A stretch of DNA of 8,747 bases. Source: an uncultured Sphingopyxis sp. (GTDB lineage Bacteria; Pseudomonadota; Alphaproteobacteria; Sphingomonadales; Sphingomonadaceae). Each line of letters begins with the position of its first letter. Within the stretch, counting starts at the first letter, position 1. A program made the position numbers and the translations under genes. Location: the NCBI GenBank assembly GCA_937957805.1, contig CALFXW010000043.1:1-8747 (forward strand), read 5' to 3'. The notes under the pieces were generated by a model. That model saw only the letters and a program-made list of their open reading frames with translations, had not been told where the DNA came from and searched no databases. Shown piece by piece: positions 6,183 to 8,747 of the stretch.

Positions 6183-8357
6183 ATGCGCCGTTCCGCCAAG
6201 TTTTTGCTCACCACCACCGCATCGCTGGCCCTTGCTGCGTGCGTTCCGGCTGTCGCTGATGGCGATGTCGCCAGCAACAGCGAGCCGACCAGTGCCAACA
6301 ACCACGCCAACCCGCTGACCGCTCAATGGACCGGCCCCTATGGCGGCGTTCCAGCATGGGATCAGATGCGGGTGGAGGATTTTCCCGCCGCATTTGACGA
6401 GGCGATGGCCGAATATCGCCGCGAAGCATATGCGGTGCGCGACAACCCCGCCCCTGCCACCTTTGAAAACACCCATCTGGCGCTGATGAACGCGGGTGCC
6501 AAATTGCGCCGCCTCTATGCCTATTGGGGGGTGCAGACGTCCAACCTGTCGAACCCGCGCGTGCAGGAAATCGAAGCGGAACTGGAACCCCGCCTATCGG
6601 CATTTTTTGATGAAATCCGCCTCGATGACCGTTTGTTCCAACGCTATAAGGCAGTCTATGATGGGCGGCAGCGCGCGGGCCTCAACGCCCAGCAGATGCG
6701 CATCGTCGAACGTGCCTTTGAAGATTATGTGCGCAACGGGGCCAACCTCGATCCCGCAGGTAAGGCCGAACTGACGCGGATCAACACCGAATTGGCCGGA
6801 CTGTTTTCGGAATTCAGCAATAAATTGCTGGCCGACGAATCCACCTATATTTTCGTCACCAATGCCGATGAGCTTGCCGGGCTGGACCCTGCTTTTGTCG
6901 GCAGCCTCGCCGCCGCTGCAACCGCCCAGGGACATGCCGGACAATGGGCGATTAAGAACACCCGTTCATCGGTGCAGCCGGTGCTGCAATTTGCGCACAA
7001 CCGGGCGCTGCGCGAACGGGTCTGGCGCGCCTTTACCAACAGGGGCGACAACGCCAACGCCAATAATACAGGGGCCAGCATCACGCGGATATTGGCGCTG
7101 CGCCAACAGCGTGCGCGCCTGCTCGGCTTTGCCAACCATGCGGTATATCGCATGCAAGATACGATGGCCCACGACCCCGACCGGGCGATGGATCTGATGA
7201 TGCGCGTGTGGCGCCCGGCGGTGGCCCGCGTCCACGAAGAAGTGCGCGATATGCAGGCGATTGCCAATAGCGAAGCGGCAACCAACCACACGACGCCGAT
7301 TACCATCGAGCCATGGGATTATCGCTACTACGCGGAAAAGGTGCGCAAGGCGCGCTATGACCTCTCCGAAGATGAGGTGAAACCCTATCTCCAGCTCGAC
7401 AAAATGGTCGAAGCGATGTTCTGGTCGGCTGGGCAGCTATATGATCTGTCGTTCCGCGAAACCACCGGCAGCATTTCGGTGTTCGACCCCGCGGTGCGCA
7501 CATTTGAAGTGACCAACAGCCGCACCAATGCGCATGTCGGCGTCCTTTACCTCGACAATTTTGCCCGTGACGGCAAGCGTTCGGGCGCGTGGATGACCAC
7601 CTATCGCGATCAACAGCGGCTGGCCCCTGCGGCGACCACCATCGCGTCCAACAATAATAATTTCACCCGCGGGGCCAATGGTCAGCCCACGCTGATCAGC
7701 CTCGATGATGCACAGACCCTGTTCCACGAATTTGGCCATGGCATCCATTTCCTGCTCCAGGATATATATTATCCTGACCTTGCCGGCGTGCCGCAGGATT
7801 TCGTCGAATATCCCAGTCAGGTGAATGAAAATTGGCTGATGACGCCCGAAGTGCTGAGCCGCTTTGCCACCCATTATCAAACCGGCGCGCCGATGCCGCA
7901 GGCGCTGGTCAACCGCATATTGGAATCGGACAAATTCAACCAGGGCTTTGCAACGGTTGAATATTTGTCGAGCGCAATCCTCGACATGCAGCTCCATAAC
8001 CGTTCGACCCCGGTCACCGACATTGCCGCCTTTGAACGTCAGGCATTGGCCGAATTGGGCATGCCGCGCGAAATGGTGATGCGCCACCGTCTGCCGCAAT
8101 TCGGGCATTTGTTCAGCTCGGACGGCTATTCGGCGGGCTATTACAGCTATCTATGGTCCGAAACCATGGATGCCGACACTTGGGCCGCCTTTACCGAAGC
8201 GGGCGGCCCGTGGGACCGCAGCGTGGCGGACCGGTTCCGCACGATCCTGCTCTCCACCGGCAATGAAACCGACCGGGCAGCGGCATATCGTGCTTTCCGC
8301 GGCCGCGACCCGGATGTCCGCGCGCTGCTCGCCAAGCGGGGTTTCCCGACCAACTAG
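6183..8357 (+). CDS. M3 family oligopeptidase (peptidyl-dipeptidase Dcp-like), predicted outer-membrane lipoprotein
   Basis: A 724-residue zinc oligopeptidase related to E. coli Dcp, expected to remove dipeptides from, or cut, short peptides. The N-terminus (MRRSAKFLL, then LALAAC) is a lipoprotein signal with Cys20 as lipidation site. The residues after Cys (Val-Pro) give no inner-membrane retention signal, so a periplasm-facing outer-membrane lipoprotein is inferred. Conserved blocks: YLDNFARDGKRSGAWM (456-471), the zinc motif HEFGH (515-519), DFVEYPSQ with third ligand Glu542, and DGYSAGYYSY (647-656), whose tyrosines bind substrate in the family. The spacing from the second His to Glu542 is 23 residues, two fewer than in E. 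coli Dcp, with the usual SGT stretch shortened to AGV. All catalytic residues are present. It is divergent from the Tat-exported DUF885 protein. Dcp versus oligopeptidase A specificity is not resolved. Confidence 0.93.
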   Translation: MRRSAKFLLTTTASLALAACVPAVADGDVASNSEPTSANNHANPLTAQWTGPYGGVPAWDQMRVEDFPAAFDEAMAEYRREAYAVRDNPAPATFENTHLALMNAGAKLRRLYAYWGVQTSNLSNPRVQEIEAELEPRLSAFFDEIRLDDRLFQRYKAVYDGRQRAGLNAQQMRIVERAFEDYVRNGANLDPAGKAELTRINTELAGLFSEFSNKLLADESTYIFVTNADELAGLDPAFVGSLAAAATAQGHAGQWAIKNTRSSVQPVLQFAHNRALRERVWRAFTNRGDNANANNTGASITRILALRQQRARLLGFANHAVYRMQDTMAHDPDRAMDLMMRVWRPAVARVHEEVRDMQAIANSEAATNHTTPITIEPWDYRYYAEKVRKARYDLSEDEVKPYLQLDKMVEAMFWSAGQLYDLSFRETTGSISVFDPAVRTFEVTNSRTNAHVGVLYLDNFARDGKRSGAWMTTYRDQQRLAPAATTIASNNNNFTRGANGQPTLISLDDAQTLFHEFGHGIHFLLQDIYYPDLAGVPQDFVEYPSQVNENWLMTPEVLSRFATHYQTGAPMPQALVNRILESDKFNQGFATVEYLSSAILDMQLHNRSTPVTDIAAFERQALAELGMPREMVMRHRLPQFGHLFSSDGYSAGYYSYLWSETMDADTWAAFTEAGGPWDRSVADRFRTILLSTGNETDRAAAYRAFRGRDPDVRALLAKRGFPTN

Positions 8358-8364
8358 GGTCTGG

Positions 8365-8382
8365 CCCCGGCTTTCGCCGGGG
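8365..8382. terminator. Hairpin after the M3 gene, REP-like or terminator
   Basis: CCCCGGC (8365-8371) and GCCGGGG (8376-8382) form a perfect 7-bp stem with a TTTC loop, 8 bp after the M3 stop. No T-tract follows on the plus strand, so it is either a factor-assisted 3' end or a member of the CCCGGCTTTCGCCGGGG repeat type that is common in several proteobacterial groups. It lies next to the composition change at the dtd gene. Confidence 0.45.
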
Positions 8383-8407
8383 CGACGGCATCGCATAGGC
8401 TTGCCCG

Positions 8408-8747
8408 ATGCTCAGCCTGATCCAGCGCGTGACCGCCGCCAGCGTGAGCGTCGACGATGCCGTGGTCGGCGCCATCGGCCCCGGCCTGCTGGCGCTGGTG
8501 GCGGTGGAGCCCGGCGACAGCGAGGCGCTGATCGCCCGCATGGCCCAACGCCTGCTCGGTTACCGGGTGTTCGCCGACGATGCCGGCAAGATGAACCGTT
8601 CCCTGGCCGATACCGGCGGCGGCCTGCTGCTGGTCAGCCAGTTCACCCTGGCCGCGGACACCCGCTCGGGCATGCGGCCGAGCTTCACCACCGCCGCGCC
8701 GCCGGCCGAAGCCGAACGCGGGTTCAACCGGCTGGTCGAACTGTGCC
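8408..8747 (+). CDS. dtd: D-aminoacyl-tRNA deacylase, partial (right edge)
   Basis: 113 codons of a protein of about 145 residues are present; the 3' end lies outside the window. Dtd hydrolyses D-aminoacyl-tRNA (and Gly-tRNA-Ala) in the cytoplasm, preventing D-residues entering proteins. Seen: the N-terminal IQRVTAASVSVDD strand, LLGYRVFADDAGKMNRSL in mid-protein, and the hallmark SQFTLAADTRSGMRPSF. The second hallmark (Gly-cis-Pro, near the C-terminus) would be beyond the edge. The wording is closest to gammaproteobacterial (E. coli, Pseudomonas, Xanthomonas-like) Dtd as I remember them. Codon use differs sharply from the rest: 104 of 113 codons end in G or C, and 8461-8520 has 48 G/C of 60, against 28 of 60 in 7921-7980. 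No good Shine-Dalgarno is seen before the ATG. Family certain; origin uncertain. Confidence 0.92.
   Translation, partial: MLSLIQRVTAASVSVDDAVVGAIGPGLLALVAVEPGDSEALIARMAQRLLGYRVFADDAGKMNRSLADTGGGLLLVSQFTLAADTRSGMRPSFTTAAPPAEAERGFNRLVELC

Noticed and set aside
7437..8108. 223-codon minus-strand frame opposite the M3 peptidase
   Set aside because: It overlaps the HEFGH zinc site of the real gene and is a typical high-GC shadow frame.
1..8747. tRNA, rRNA, IS element, toxin-antitoxin or defence genes
   Set aside because: No cloverleaf, rRNA stretch, transposase, toxin-antitoxin pair or defence-protein motif was recognised on either strand.

Overview
The window reads like a piece of a sphingomonad-type alphaproteobacterial chromosome. 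The support is a moderately high GC core, codon and protein style, exported DUF885 and M3 metallopeptidases, and G/C-block intergenic hairpin repeats. This assignment is inference from pattern memory, not from a search. Both ends look different from the core. The left end (about 1-540) carries the tail of an NtrC-type receiver domain and AT-richer, repeat-bearing non-coding DNA. The right end (from about 8408) is a very GC-rich dtd gene whose protein looks gammaproteobacterial.

Layout from left to right: 1-241 is the end of a response-regulator receiver domain that stops without an output domain. 242-688 is non-coding and holds a 28-bp inverted repeat, a 9-bp perfect palindrome and a cluster of four G/C-rich hairpins (548-677). 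689-3050 (minus strand) is a two-gene acyl-CoA degradation operon, acyl-CoA dehydrogenase then thiolase, with a dyad-symmetric candidate operator in front of it. 3162-4127 (plus) is an SMP-30/gluconolactonase-like sugar lactonase. It is convergent with 4179-6005 (minus), a Tat-exported DUF885 protein, and a REP-like hairpin lies between them. 6183-8357 (plus) is a lipoprotein M3 oligopeptidase, divergent from DUF885. 8408-8747 (plus) is dtd (D-aminoacyl-tRNA deacylase), cut by the window edge.

Functionally, the acyl-CoA dehydrogenase and thiolase would carry out the first and last steps of one beta-oxidation-like turn (fatty acid, branched-chain or steroid side-chain acyl-CoA). The hydratase and hydroxyacyl dehydrogenase are not in the window. 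The divergent DUF885/M3 pair looks like an envelope peptide-degradation module. The lactonase is a separate sugar-catabolism gene.

I do not see a clear new biological system. The points most worth checking are the two composition breaks (horizontal transfer or chimeric assembly), the four-hairpin repeat, the candidate operator of the acyl-CoA operon, and the paired exported metallopeptidases.
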